64,000 nucleotides of DNA from Phytohalomonas tamaricis (lineage in GTDB: Bacteria; Pseudomonadota; Gammaproteobacteria; Pseudomonadales; Halomonadaceae). The position numbers and the translations under genes were made by a program. The notes under the pieces are model-generated. The model saw only the letters and a program-made list of their open reading frames with translations. It was not told where the DNA came from and ran no database searches. Positions within the stretch are counted from its first letter, which is position 1, and each line of letters starts with the position of its first letter. Shown in pieces: positions 52,201 to 61,579 of this stretch. The stretch covers positions 372,001 through 436,000 of the forward strand of contig NZ_PVRV01000019.1 of NCBI RefSeq assembly GCF_003012345.1, given 5' to 3'.

Positions 52201-53102
52201 GAACGTGGCCCTCGCAGTTCAGAATAGAGATAGGGCACGATCAGTGCAGCGATAACGGCGAGCATGAACACTGCGCTGGCCGCGGCAATGCCCATCTCGT
52301 TACGCGAGAAGGCATAGGAGTACATGAAGGTTGCCGGTACCGTGGTGGCATTGCCCGGCCCGCCGCCCGTCATCGCCACAATCAGATCAAAGCTCTTGAT
52401 CGCCAGATGTGCCAACACCACTACTGCACTCAGAAATACCGGACGCAGCTGAGGAATGATGATACGCAGATAGATCTTCCAGACTGGCGCGCCGTCGATC
52501 TGGGCGGCCTTGATCATTTCGCCATCGATGCCGCGCAGCCCAGCGAGGAACATCGCCATTACGAAGCCGGTTGCTTGCCATACTGCCGCGATCACCACCG
52601 TATAGATCGCCATGTCGGCATTGATCAGCCAGTCGAAGCTGAAACTGGTCCAGCCTAGCTCATGCATTGTTTTCTCAAGCCCCAAACCGGGATTCAGGAA
52701 CCACTGCCAGGCAGTACCGGTGACAATGAACGAGAGCGCCATCGGGTAGAGATAGATGGTACGCAGCAGTCCTTCAGCGCGGATGCGCTGATCAAGCAGG
52801 ATAGCCAGCAGCAGCCCCAGCAGCGTGCAACTGACGATATAAAGCAGGCTGAACACCCAGATATTGTGCAGTGCAATGCCCCAGGTCCATGAGCCCCAGA
52901 GACGCGACCACTGATGCGTGCCGACCCAGGTGTAGTTGGGCAACATGTCGGAGGCGCTGAATGAGATATAGCTTGTCCACAGAATGAAGCCGTAGACGAA
53001 GAACAGGACGAGTGCGAGCGACGGCGCCAGGACGAGCTTGGGTAACCAGGCCTGCCAGCGTGCGCGCGCACTCATCTCCCGCTTGGAAGATGAGTGTGAC
53101 AT
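52197..53102 (-). CDS. Sugar ABC transporter permease (MalF type, GtsB-like)
   Basis: A 301-residue inner-membrane protein with six helices and the EAA loop (AMFLAGLRGIDGEMIKAAQIDGAPVWKIYLRIIIPQLRP). It follows the binding-protein gene after a 70-base gap that holds a stem-loop. Forms the channel with the GtsC-like protein. Confidence 0.93.
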   Translation of the reverse strand: MSHSSSKREMSARARWQAWLPKLVLAPSLALVLFFVYGFILWTSYISFSASDMLPNYTWVGTHQWSRLWGSWTWGIALHNIWVFSLLYIVSCTLLGLLLAILLDQRIRAEGLLRTIYLYPMALSFIVTGTAWQWFLNPGLGLEKTMHELGWTSFSFDWLINADMAIYTVVIAAVWQATGFVMAMFLAGLRGIDGEMIKAAQIDGAPVWKIYLRIIIPQLRPVFLSAVVVLAHLAIKSFDLIVAMTGGGPGNATTVPATFMYSYAFSRNEMGIAAASAVFMLAVIAALIVPYLYSELRGPRS

Positions 53103-53130
53103 GACATTCTATCCGTGACGTGAAGTGAGA

Positions 53131-53150
53131 AACCCCGCCGTCGCGGGGTT
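53131..53150 (-). other. Stem-loop between the binding-protein and permease genes
   Basis: Eight-base perfect arms AACCCCGC / GCGGGGTT with a four-base loop. Such stems after a binding-protein gene usually protect its message or attenuate read-through, so more binding protein than permease is made. Confidence 0.7.
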
Positions 53151-53172
53151 CAATACAACAACAACTAGGCCT

Positions 53173-54435
53173 TTAGGACTTGGCGCCCTGCACCGCGCGG
53201 GCGAGCTGCGTGGCGGCCGTCTGGCTGTCCATATTGCTGTTCACGAACGAAGAGACAATGTCGAACACGGCATTCTTGACCGAGGCAGGCGCCGCATAGC
53301 CGTGGGCGAGACTGCCCATCAGCTTGTCAGCGTCGGCGGCCTGTTTGACCTGCTCATAACCCTTCTGCGAGCAGGCATCGAGCTTGTCGGCGGAGAGGTC
53401 CATGCGCGCCGGCACCGAACCCTTGAGTTGACTGAAGGCAATCTGGAAGTCAGGCGACATGATGGTCTTCGCCATCGTTTCCTGGTACTCCTTCTGCTGC
53501 GGATCATCCGTCTTGAACATGATCAGTTGGTCGCTGTTGAAGGTTACCGCGCCCTGGGTACCTGGCGTACGGAAGCAGACGAAGTCCTGCTCAGGCTTGA
53601 GCCCCGCATTGTCAAACTCACCCTTGGCCCAGTCGCCCATGATCTGAAACAGCGCTTTGTCGTTAATCACCAGGGCGGTGGCCAAATTCCAGTCACGGCC
53701 CGAGGAGTTGCTATCTTTGTAGGTCAGCAATTCACGCAGTTGATCGAAGGCCTTGACCATGGTGTCCGACTTCAGCGCATTCTCATCGAGCTCAATCAGC
53801 GCTTGGCGATAGAAGTCCGCCCCACCAGACGCCAGTACGACGTTTTCGAAAACCGTAGCGTCCTGCCATGGCTGTCCACCATAGGCCAGACCGATATAGC
53901 CGGCATCCTTGGCTTTCTTGAGCGCGGCGAGGAAGTCATCCCAGCTCTTGGGCTGCTCGATACCCAGCTTATCCATCAACGCCTTGTTGCCCCACACCCA
54001 ATTGGTGGAGTGAATCTCGAACGGCGCGCCGATCCAGTGGCCGTTGTACTTGGTGAATTCCTGCAACGCCTGAGGCAGCACCTCGCTCCAGTTCTGCTCC
54101 TGGGCCACCTGATCGAGATTGGCTAGCGTGTCACGCTGGGCCCAATCGCGGGCATCAAAGCCTAGAATCTGGGCCGCTGTCGGCGGATTGCCCGAGGCGA
54201 CGCGTGAGCGCAGCACTGCCATCGCATTGGTACCCGCCCCGCCGGCGACCGGCATGTTTTTCCAGCCGATTCCCTTCTCGGCCAAGTCATCCTTGAGTAC
54301 GCCGAGCGCCTTGGCTTCACCCCCGGATGTCCACCAATTGAGTACTTCTACATCGGCGGCATGCGCCGGGGCAGCCAGCGCGAGAGGGAAAAGCACACAG
54401 CCAAGCCCTTTCACCACGTTAGAAATTACTGTCAT
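53173..54435 (-). CDS. Sugar ABC transporter binding protein (GtsA-like)
   Basis: A 420-residue periplasmic protein. The signal peptide ends at AHAA near residue 27, then DVEVLNWWTSGGEAKALGVLKDDL, the usual start of glucose/mannose-binding proteins such as Pseudomonas GtsA. The segment PFEIHSTNWVWGNKALMDKLGI and AYGGQPWQDATVFE also fit. GGGAG seven bases before the second ATG favours 54435 over 54441. First gene of the gtsABCD-like operon; glucose or a related hexose is the likely substrate. Confidence 0.9.
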   Translation of the reverse strand: MTVISNVVKGLGCVLFPLALAAPAHAADVEVLNWWTSGGEAKALGVLKDDLAEKGIGWKNMPVAGGAGTNAMAVLRSRVASGNPPTAAQILGFDARDWAQRDTLANLDQVAQEQNWSEVLPQALQEFTKYNGHWIGAPFEIHSTNWVWGNKALMDKLGIEQPKSWDDFLAALKKAKDAGYIGLAYGGQPWQDATVFENVVLASGGADFYRQALIELDENALKSDTMVKAFDQLRELLTYKDSNSSGRDWNLATALVINDKALFQIMGDWAKGEFDNAGLKPEQDFVCFRTPGTQGAVTFNSDQLIMFKTDDPQQKEYQETMAKTIMSPDFQIAFSQLKGSVPARMDLSADKLDACSQKGYEQVKQAADADKLMGSLAHGYAAPASVKNAVFDIVSSFVNSNMDSQTAATQLARAVQGAKS

Positions 54436-54563
54436 ACCCATGCTCCCAATTTGTTTTTATTACGATAACGTCGAGCGTTGGCCACCCACTGTCATCGCAG
54501 CCCTATGTTAAATGTACTGGCCGTACTATTGCGGGAACCGGAGTAGGCGACAATTCAACCAAC

Positions 54564-54608
54564 GTCCTTTGAACTAAAGTCCTTTTGACTAAAGTCCTGT
54601 AACCCAAG
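54564..54608. repeat. 15-bp tandem repeat between the gts operon and the AEC gene
   Basis: Three units of 15 bases begin at 54564, 54579 and 54594 (GTCCTTTGAACTAAA, GTCCTTTTGACTAAA, then a degraded GTCCTGTAACCCAAG). The core GTCCTTT and the 15-base period recall the repeat at the end of egtD read on the other strand. Confidence 0.65.
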
Positions 54609-54640
54609 TGTGCTCTGGCACACCCTGAAACCGATATGAA

Positions 54641-54665
54641 AAAGGCCTCCTGTCAGGAAGCCTTT
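54641..54665 (-). terminator. Terminator of the AEC gene
   Basis: On the minus strand AAAGGC...TCCTG-A-CAGGA...GCCTTT with one mismatch, followed by TTTCAT. It lies 57 bases past the AEC stop codon. Confidence 0.75.
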
Positions 54666-54721
54666 ATCACTCACACACTACCGCCAACGCCGTAAATATG
54701 ACGCTGACCGCGGGCAGAACC

Positions 54722-55630
54722 TCAGTCCTGACTCATCACCATCATCCACAGGGGTAGCGTAAACGCCGCTAGAAGCGTCGACAGGAAAATACTGCCGCCG
54801 ATGGTCCGCTGTTGCTCCGGTGTCATCGCGAAGGCGAGGACGTTGACACCAATGGGATTAGCCGCAGCAAGTACCAGCACGTGCCGAGCCAACGGTGACA
54901 ATCCGGGAACCAGCGTGCTAAGCCCCCAAACAATCAGTGGAAAGGCGATCAGCTTGAGTAGACACAAACTCCAGATCACCGGACTCGAGCGCAGCCGATG
55001 GCGGGTCAGTCCAATGCCCAGCACGATCAGCGCACACGGCAATGCTGCACGCGATAGCCACTCAAGCATTTGCCACAGCGTACTGGGCAGAGGTAGATCG
55101 CTTACGTTAACCGCCACGCCGAGCAGCAGACCGATCACCAGCGGGTTGGCAAGATTCTTGAATAACATTTTAAGGCCCGGCCGCTGTTTACTACCCAGTC
55201 CTAGCGCCGCATAGGACGACTGGATCGAAAACAGGATCAGGCTATGCACTGCCAGCAGAGCAAATAGATAGACCAGGCCATCATGTCCGAACAGCGCCGT
55301 GATCATCGGAATGCCCACCAGCACATTATTGGAATAGCTGCCGGCCAATCCGAACGCGGTTGGCCCACCTGAGGCGCGGTGGGCGAAGATGTTGATCAAG
55401 GCGAAGACGAGCAGCGCCGGCACGAAATAGACCAATAGCAGCACGGGCGAAAGCGCATCTCCCAGCGGCGCCTTGGCGATGCCGACGAACAGCAGACAGG
55501 GCATGAACAGTTTGAAGGTGATCTGCGAAAGGCCGCCAGCACTATCGGCACTCAGCCACTGCCGCCAACCGAGCAGGTACCCTAGAACGATAAGGCCGAA
55601 GATCGGCGCTATCGCCAATATTGCCGCCAT
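54722..55630 (-). CDS. AEC (auxin efflux carrier) family transporter
   Basis: A 302-residue membrane protein with about ten helices. The N-terminal IAPIFGLIVLGYLLGWRQWLS and the late NPIGVNVLAFAMTPEQQRTIGGSIFLSTLLAAFTLPLWM are AEC signatures. AGGAGG eight bases before the ATG. Bacterial members move malonate, malate or other small acids. Transcribed alone. Confidence 0.92.
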   Translation of the reverse strand: MAAILAIAPIFGLIVLGYLLGWRQWLSADSAGGLSQITFKLFMPCLLFVGIAKAPLGDALSPVLLLVYFVPALLVFALINIFAHRASGGPTAFGLAGSYSNNVLVGIPMITALFGHDGLVYLFALLAVHSLILFSIQSSYAALGLGSKQRPGLKMLFKNLANPLVIGLLLGVAVNVSDLPLPSTLWQMLEWLSRAALPCALIVLGIGLTRHRLRSSPVIWSLCLLKLIAFPLIVWGLSTLVPGLSPLARHVLVLAAANPIGVNVLAFAMTPEQQRTIGGSIFLSTLLAAFTLPLWMMVMSQD

Positions 55631-55735
55631 GGTCGAAACCTCCTGAAGCGCGGCGTGATCGGTTCAGCGCCGCTCGCAGTTGTTATTGAATCGACGTACG
55701 CTACCATTACTGCCATGGCCTAAGACGTATTGTAA

Positions 55736-55759
55736 AACGCCTCGGAAGTCCGAGGCGCT
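55736..55759 (-). terminator. Terminator of the chemoreceptor gene
   Basis: Stem GCCTCGGA / TCCGAGGC with a two-base loop in this core, extended by one or two pairs on each side, then TTTT on the minus strand, 25 bases past the stop codon. Confidence 0.8.
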
Positions 55760-55782
55760 TTGCAGACGATCATAGCGTGCGT

Positions 55783-57408
55783 TCAGGCAAGCGTCAGCTC
55801 TGCAGGGAGACTGTCTGTGTCATGCTCGACGTCAAGCGGCTTGCTTGCCACACGCTGGCTAGCGTCACTTTCCAGACGGAAAAAAGCCATCTGCGCCAAC
55901 AGCGCACTCGCCTGCCCCGTCAGTAACTGACTGGCGCTGGCGGCATCGTCAACCAGCACCGCGTTGCGCTGTGCAATATCATCCAACTGGGTGATCGCGG
56001 TATTGACCTGCTCGATACCCGAGGACTGTTCACGGCTCGCCACGGCGATTTCCGAAATGATGGACGAGGAGCGGCGAATACTGGTGACGAGGCTTGATAG
56101 CGTCTCCCCTGATTGACGCACCAGCGCCCCACCATTCTCAACCCGTGTCGCACTGTCATCGATCAGCGTTTTGATTTCCTTGGCAGCGCTACTGCTACGT
56201 TCGGCAAGTTGCCGCACCTCGCCTGCCACCACGGCAAAGCCACGGCCCTGCTCGCCGGCACGTGCCGCTTCGACAGCGGCATTGAGCGCCAGCAGATTGG
56301 TCTGGAAGGCAATGCCTTCGATGAGCGAAACGATCGAGGCGATCTGCTGGCTTGACGCGTTGATCTCCGCCATCGCCGCGACCGCCCGCTCGATGACATC
56401 GCCGCCAGCGACAGCCTGATCGCGCATGCTGGTAGTTAGTTGATCAGCCTGATGGGCATTGTCGGCATTCTGGCGGACAGTAGCGGTCATCTGCTCCATC
56501 GACGATGCTGTCTCCTCCAGACTGGCCGTTTGCGTCTGGGTGCGCTGGGCAAGATCGCTGTTGGCACTGGATAGCGTTAGAGCGGCACTATTGACCTCAT
56601 GGGCACTATGGCGTGCCTGGCTGACAATGTCATAAAGACGACTATTCATCGCGGAAAGTGAGTGCAGCATGTCGCCGAACTCATCACGCGCATGAATTTC
56701 AATCTGGCCATCGAGATGGCCGTTGGCGATCCGGTCGGCAAGATATCGCGCCTGCTCAAGCGGCCTGAGGATACCCCGCACCAGCCAAGTGCCTACGATG
56801 ATCAGCACGATCAGGGCAATCCCAATCAATGAAAAGATCGCGAGCCGCTGCAACTGATAATCCTGCTGTCCTTGCTGGTAAGCCGACAGCGCCTCACTGC
56901 GCTGCTGCTCAACCAGTGCGTTGAGATCATCGCGCAGCCTTTCCAGTTGGACAAGCAAGGTATCATCATAGAAGGCGCCGGCATTGAAGTACTGCCCGCC
57001 ACGCAAATAGGTCATGAACTCGTTGACGCCCTCATTGAACGCCTTATGATCTGCCTGGAGCTGTTGGGCTTGCTTGCGCTCCTCTCCTGCGGCGGGGATC
57101 ATTTCCAGATAGCGTTCCCATAGGGACTCGTTGCGCGCCTGGTAGTTACTCACCTCTGCCTCGAGACGCTCGACCTCACTGGGTGAGGGTAACCGGATCG
57201 GGTCGAGCATCCGCGCGCTTAGTTCAAGTGCCGCGCTGCGCAGCGATGAGACCACCTCCATTGGCAGAACATTATTTTCGTAGACTTGTCCCAGCGCCCG
57301 GTTGGCACTGCCGAGTCCCCAGGCGCCGATTGCGCCGATTACGCTTATCAATATCCCACATACCGCCAGCGTAAACGTCAGCCTCGCCTTGACGCTTTGT
57401 TTCATCAT
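55783..57408 (-). CDS. Methyl-accepting chemotaxis protein
   Basis: A 541-residue chemoreceptor. Membrane helix at about 8-32, a periplasmic four-helix-bundle sensor (about 35-185), a second helix (about 188-211), HAMP (212-264) and a signalling domain with the conserved hairpin [48 protein letters not shown]. The C-terminus lacks the NWETF-type CheR tether. No che genes are nearby, so it joins a chemotaxis system encoded elsewhere. The ligand is unknown; the nearby transporters do not decide it. Confidence 0.94.
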   Translation of the reverse strand: MMKQSVKARLTFTLAVCGILISVIGAIGAWGLGSANRALGQVYENNVLPMEVVSSLRSAALELSARMLDPIRLPSPSEVERLEAEVSNYQARNESLWERYLEMIPAAGEERKQAQQLQADHKAFNEGVNEFMTYLRGGQYFNAGAFYDDTLLVQLERLRDDLNALVEQQRSEALSAYQQGQQDYQLQRLAIFSLIGIALIVLIIVGTWLVRGILRPLEQARYLADRIANGHLDGQIEIHARDEFGDMLHSLSAMNSRLYDIVSQARHSAHEVNSAALTLSSANSDLAQRTQTQTASLEETASSMEQMTATVRQNADNAHQADQLTTSMRDQAVAGGDVIERAVAAMAEINASSQQIASIVSLIEGIAFQTNLLALNAAVEAARAGEQGRGFAVVAGEVRQLAERSSSAAKEIKTLIDDSATRVENGGALVRQSGETLSSLVTSIRRSSSIISEIAVASREQSSGIEQVNTAITQLDDIAQRNAVLVDDAASASQLLTGQASALLAQMAFFRLESDASQRVASKPLDVEHDTDSLPAELTLA

Positions 57409-57824
57409 TGCCCTGATTCCCTGTCGCCAAGCACAGCGTGGCTAGCCAGCGACGGCAGGCCTTCTACGCCATGCTCATATTTATTGTCAATGCTGTGGGT
57501 GGCGTGGTTAATGTATGCTCGCCATCGGACGCTATCGGCTGTTACCAGCAAAACCTGAGCGTTTTAAGTCTCTTTTCAGGTGTTTTTACCCACTTTTAGC
57601 ATGCTAACAGGGGAGGTAAGCTGGAAGTCTTAGCGTTATCAGGATTCGGATAGATTTTTTTTGCAGTTTGTAACCAAGAAACTGTATGTTGACGATACCC
57701 CGGGGCAAGCAATAGCGATAACGACCCCAGGATTCATCGGCACCTCAAGGCAATGCGGCATTCATGACAAGCATGTGCCAGCCGATAGCTCATATTCCAC
57801 TAATCAAAAAAAGAGACTCGACCC
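57409..57824. other. Divergent promoter region
   Basis: About 415 bases between the chemoreceptor gene and the TAXI gene. It should hold both promoters. No gene, strong palindrome or riboswitch-like structure was recognised; a T-rich stretch lies near 57650. Confidence 0.5.
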
Positions 57825-58805
57825 ATGAAGAAACGTCACGCACTTACCGGCCTGCTGTCAGGGCTCGGTATGATGATCGGAGCAGCCGCACTATCCGCAC
57901 CTGCACAGGCGCAGGATAAATTCATGACGATCGGCACTGGTGGCCAGACGGGTGTCTACTACGTGGTCGGTCAGTCGGTCTGCCGTTTCGTCAACCAGGG
58001 CGACAGCGGTTATAAGTGTAATGCGCCTTCTACCGGCGCATCCGTTGCCAACATCAACGGTATTCGTAACGGCGATCTTGACCTGGGCGTGGCCCAGTCC
58101 GACGTGCAATACAATGCCTACCACGGCGAAGGCCAGTTCGAGGGTAAAGCGTACGAGAACTTGCGCGCCGTCTTCGCTCTCCATGGCGAACCTCTGACAC
58201 TGGTGGCACGCAGCGATTCCGGCATCAAGGCGCTGGATGATCTCAAGGGCAAGCGTGTCAACATCGGCAACCCCGGCTCGGGCAACCGCGCCACCATGGA
58301 AGTCGTGATGAAGGCCAAGGGCTGGGACAAGAACACCTTCTCGCTCGCCTCTGAGCTTGATTCATCTGAACAGTCCTCGGCGTTGGCGGATAACAACATC
58401 GATGCAATGGTCTTTGTAGCCGGTCACCCCAATGGCTCGATTCAGGAGGCGACCACCACGACGGATGCTCGTCTGATTCCTCTTGACGGCCCGGTTATTC
58501 AGAAGCTGGTTGAAGAACGTCCCTACTACAGTTTCTATACCGTTCCCGGCGGCATGTACAAAGGCAATCCCGATGACACCAAGACCTTTGGTGTTGGCGC
58601 AACTCTGGTCACCTCCAGCGATACCGATCCGGACTTGGTCTATGCTGCAGTAAAATCGGTATTCGAGAACTTTGATCGCTTCAAGCGTCTGCATCCTGCT
58701 TTCGCTAACCTCGATCCGCAGACTATGGTAAATGAAGGGCTTTCCGCGCCGCTGCACGAAGGCGCCAAGCGCTACTACAAAGAACGCGGCTGGCTGAAAG
58801 ACTGA
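57825..58805 (+). CDS. TAXI-family TRAP transporter solute-binding protein
   Basis: A 326-residue periplasmic protein. The signal peptide ends near AQAQ (residue 29); then FMTIGTGGQTGVYYVVGQSVCRFVNQ, GASVANINGIRNGDLDLGVAQSDVQY and KRVNIGNPGSGNRATMEVVM are diagnostic of the TAXI (TAM) group rather than DctP. It is followed after 124 bases by a fused TRAP permease gene, its transport partner. Substrates of the group include glutamate, 2-oxoglutarate and other dicarboxylates. Confidence 0.95.
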   Translation: MKKRHALTGLLSGLGMMIGAAALSAPAQAQDKFMTIGTGGQTGVYYVVGQSVCRFVNQGDSGYKCNAPSTGASVANINGIRNGDLDLGVAQSDVQYNAYHGEGQFEGKAYENLRAVFALHGEPLTLVARSDSGIKALDDLKGKRVNIGNPGSGNRATMEVVMKAKGWDKNTFSLASELDSSEQSSALADNNIDAMVFVAGHPNGSIQEATTTTDARLIPLDGPVIQKLVEERPYYSFYTVPGGMYKGNPDDTKTFGVGATLVTSSDTDPDLVYAAVKSVFENFDRFKRLHPAFANLDPQTMVNEGLSAPLHEGAKRYYKERGWLKD

Positions 58806-58929
58806 TCCCGACCTCTCTCGTTGAAACGAGACAGCGGTAGCTGTCTCGTGACGCGGCGCCTCTGACATCCAAAGGCGTCGCGTTGTCGATTACGGGTGAG
58901 CGCGATCCGTCTGCCCGAGGACTCTCGAT

Positions 58930-61524
58930 ATGAATGACACCAACACGTCCAACAACGCCACGCCAAATGCGCAGGATCTCGCTGCCGCGGCCGACACCGG
59001 TGGCCGCAAGCTGCATGGTTTTCCGCAGCGATTATTGCTGTGTATTGCCTGTGCCTGGTCACTGTTTCAGTTATGGATTGCCTCGCCGTTGCCTTATATG
59101 GCCGGATTTGGCGTATTCAGCGCTACCGAGGCGCGCTCGATTCATCTGGGGTTTGCCCTGTTTTTGGCCTTTCTCGCCTTCCCGGCGATGAAACGCTCCC
59201 CCAAGACACGCGTCCCGCTACCGGACTGGGCGCTGGCATTTGTTGCCACTTTTGCAGCGCTTTATCTTTATTTTTTCTACGATCAACTGTCGCAACGTCC
59301 CGGCAACCCGATCACTCAGGACGTTATTGTCGGCATTGCCGGCTTGGTCTTGCTGCTTGAAGCGACTCGCCGCGCGCTGGGGCCGCCGTTGACCATTGTT
59401 GCGCTGGTGTTTCTCGGCTATTCGCTGGCCGGCCCTTACATGCCGGGCATGCTGGCCCACCGCGGCGTAGGCTTTGAGGCACTGGTCAATCATCAATGGC
59501 TGACGACGCAAGGCGTGTTCGGCATCGCACTGGGCGTTTCTACCAGCTTCGTGTTTCTGTTCGTGCTGTTTGGCGCCTTGCTGGAGAAGGCCGGCGCCGG
59601 TAACTATTTCATCAAGGTCGCCTTCTCAGCGCTGGGCCATTACCGCGGCGGACCGGCCAAGGCTGCCGTGGTCGCCTCGGGCCTGACCGGGATTATCTCC
59701 GGCTCATCCATTGCCAATACCGTGACTACCGGCACCTTTACCATCCCGATGATGAAGCGCGTCGGGTTTTCTGCTGAAAAGGCCGGTGCCGTAGAAGTCT
59801 CTTCTTCTGTCAACGGCCAGATCATGCCGCCAGTAATGGGTGCGGCGGCGTTTCTCATGGTCGAGTATGTCGGCATCCCTTATGTGGAAGTCATCAAGCA
59901 TGCGTTTCTGCCCGCGATGATTTCCTACATCGCACTGCTTTATATCGTTCATCTGGAAGCGATAAAAGCAGGCATGGAGGGGCTTAAAAGCAGCAATCCG
60001 CCGCGGCCGCTACTCAACAAACTGCTTGGCTTTTTGACCGGGCTGATCGGCCTGATGGCGCTATCCGCGATCGTCTACTATGGCCTTGGCTGGCTCAAAC
60101 CGGCGCTGGGCGATTCGGCCACGTGGGTAATCGCGGTACTGCTGATGGTGGTCTATGTCGCGCTGCTCAAGCTCGGTTCACGCTATCCCGAGCTCGAACA
60201 CGACACCCCTGATACCGACATCACCGTGTTGCCACAGACTCGCCCCACCGTGATGGTCGGATTGCACTATCTGCTGCCGGTAATCGTACTGGTATGGTGC
60301 TTGATGATCGAACGCCTGTCGCCGGGACTAGCAGCGTTCTGGGCGACGGTGATGATGATCGTAATCATGGTCACCCAGCACCCGCTGAATGCGCTGTTCC
60401 GCGGCCGCTCCAATCTTGGTGCCGACATTGCCGAAGGGTTCAGTGACTTGTGGTGGGGGCTGGTCGACGGCGCACGCAACATGATCGGCATCGGCATCGC
60501 TACGGCAACTGCCGGGATCATCGTCGGTGCGGTTTCGCAGACCGGTGTCGGCCTGGTGCTTGCCGATCTGGTCGAGACGCTGTCGATGGGCAATCTACTA
60601 TTGATGCTGATATTGACCGGCGTGCTGAGCCTGATCCTCGGCATGGGCCTGCCCACCACCGCCAACTACATCGTCGTCTCGGCGCTGCTAGCCCCGGTGA
60701 TTGTCAGCCTCGGCCAGCAGAACGGCCTGATCGTGCCGCTGATCGCCGTGCACCTGTTCGTGTTTTTCTTCGGCATCATGGCCGATGTGACGCCACCGGT
60801 AGGGTTGGCCTCGTTCGCCGCCGCCGCAATTTCCGGCGGTGACCCGATTAAGACCGGCCTACAGGCGTTCTACTACAGCCTGCGTACTGCACTGCTGCCG
60901 TTTCTATTCATCTTCAATACTGACCTTTTGCTGATCAACGTCGATCTGTGGCACGGCATAGTCATTTTCATTGTTGCCACCGTAGCGATGCTGATTTTTG
61001 CTGCCGCCACCCAAGGCTGGCTGGTAGTGAAGAATCGCTGGTATGAAAGCGTGCTGCTATTGCTGGTTGCCTTCACCCTGTTCCGCCCCGGCTTCTGGCA
61101 GGATCAAATCGTCTCGCCGTGGCAGGATATTGCGCCGGCGCAGTTCGAGCAGGCCTACGGCGAGCTGGAAGAAGATGAATCGTTGCGGGTAAGGATCGAA
61201 GGGCTTGATGACTACGGTGCGCCGACCAGCTTTGTGATCGACGTGCCGGCGGTTGAGGGCGCGACCGGTGCAGAGCGACTCGACAACCTCGGCCTGATGC
61301 TGATGGAACAGGACGACAAGACCATGGTCGACATGGCAACGTACAATAGTCAGGCCAGCAAGCTCGGCTTCGATTTCGACCAGACCATCGTCGCGGTGCG
61401 CGCCCCGGCTGAGCGCTGGGCCAAGGAGTGGCTATGGCTGCCGGCGCTGGCACTGTTTGCATTGGTCGTCATGCTTCAGCGACGTCGCCGCGGCAAGATG
61501 ACCGGGCAACAAAGCCTGGCCTGA
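58930..61524 (+). CDS. TRAP transporter fused permease (DctQM) with C-terminal DUF3394-like domain
   Basis: An 864-residue membrane protein in which the small and large permease subunits are fused, as is usual for TAXI systems. The first about 170 residues form the DctQ part, followed by the DctM part (GGPAKAAVVASGLTGIISGSSIANTVTTGTFTIPMMKRVGF, ILGMGLPTTANYIVVSALLAP, HLFVFFFGIMADVTPPVGLASFAAAAISGGDP). The last about 180 residues are a DUF3394-type extension with a periplasmic stretch and a final helix. GAGGA lies before the ATG. Confidence 0.94.
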   Translation: MNDTNTSNNATPNAQDLAAAADTGGRKLHGFPQRLLLCIACAWSLFQLWIASPLPYMAGFGVFSATEARSIHLGFALFLAFLAFPAMKRSPKTRVPLPDWALAFVATFAALYLYFFYDQLSQRPGNPITQDVIVGIAGLVLLLEATRRALGPPLTIVALVFLGYSLAGPYMPGMLAHRGVGFEALVNHQWLTTQGVFGIALGVSTSFVFLFVLFGALLEKAGAGNYFIKVAFSALGHYRGGPAKAAVVASGLTGIISGSSIANTVTTGTFTIPMMKRVGFSAEKAGAVEVSSSVNGQIMPPVMGAAAFLMVEYVGIPYVEVIKHAFLPAMISYIALLYIVHLEAIKAGMEGLKSSNPPRPLLNKLLGFLTGLIGLMALSAIVYYGLGWLKPALGDSATWVIAVLLMVVYVALLKLGSRYPELEHDTPDTDITVLPQTRPTVMVGLHYLLPVIVLVWCLMIERLSPGLAAFWATVMMIVIMVTQHPLNALFRGRSNLGADIAEGFSDLWWGLVDGARNMIGIGIATATAGIIVGAVSQTGVGLVLADLVETLSMGNLLLMLILTGVLSLILGMGLPTTANYIVVSALLAPVIVSLGQQNGLIVPLIAVHLFVFFFGIMADVTPPVGLASFAAAAISGGDPIKTGLQAFYYSLRTALLPFLFIFNTDLLLINVDLWHGIVIFIVATVAMLIFAAATQGWLVVKNRWYESVLLLLVAFTLFRPGFWQDQIVSPWQDIAPAQFEQAYGELEEDESLRVRIEGLDDYGAPTSFVIDVPAVEGATGAERLDNLGLMLMEQDDKTMVDMATYNSQASKLGFDFDQTIVAVRAPAERWAKEWLWLPALALFALVVMLQRRRRGKMTGQQSLA

Positions 61525-61540
61525 TCTTTCTTTCACCTCT

Positions 61541-61579
61541 AACGACCAACGCCCCGCAATAAGCGGGGCGTTGGTCGTT
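61541..61579. terminator. Very strong bidirectional terminator
   Basis: A 17-bp perfect stem starting AACGACCAACGCC (61541-61557) and its complement 61563-61579, five-base loop AATAA, followed by TTTT. The gene of the DUF6056 protein on the other strand ends at 61580, so this also ends that transcript. Confidence 0.92.
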
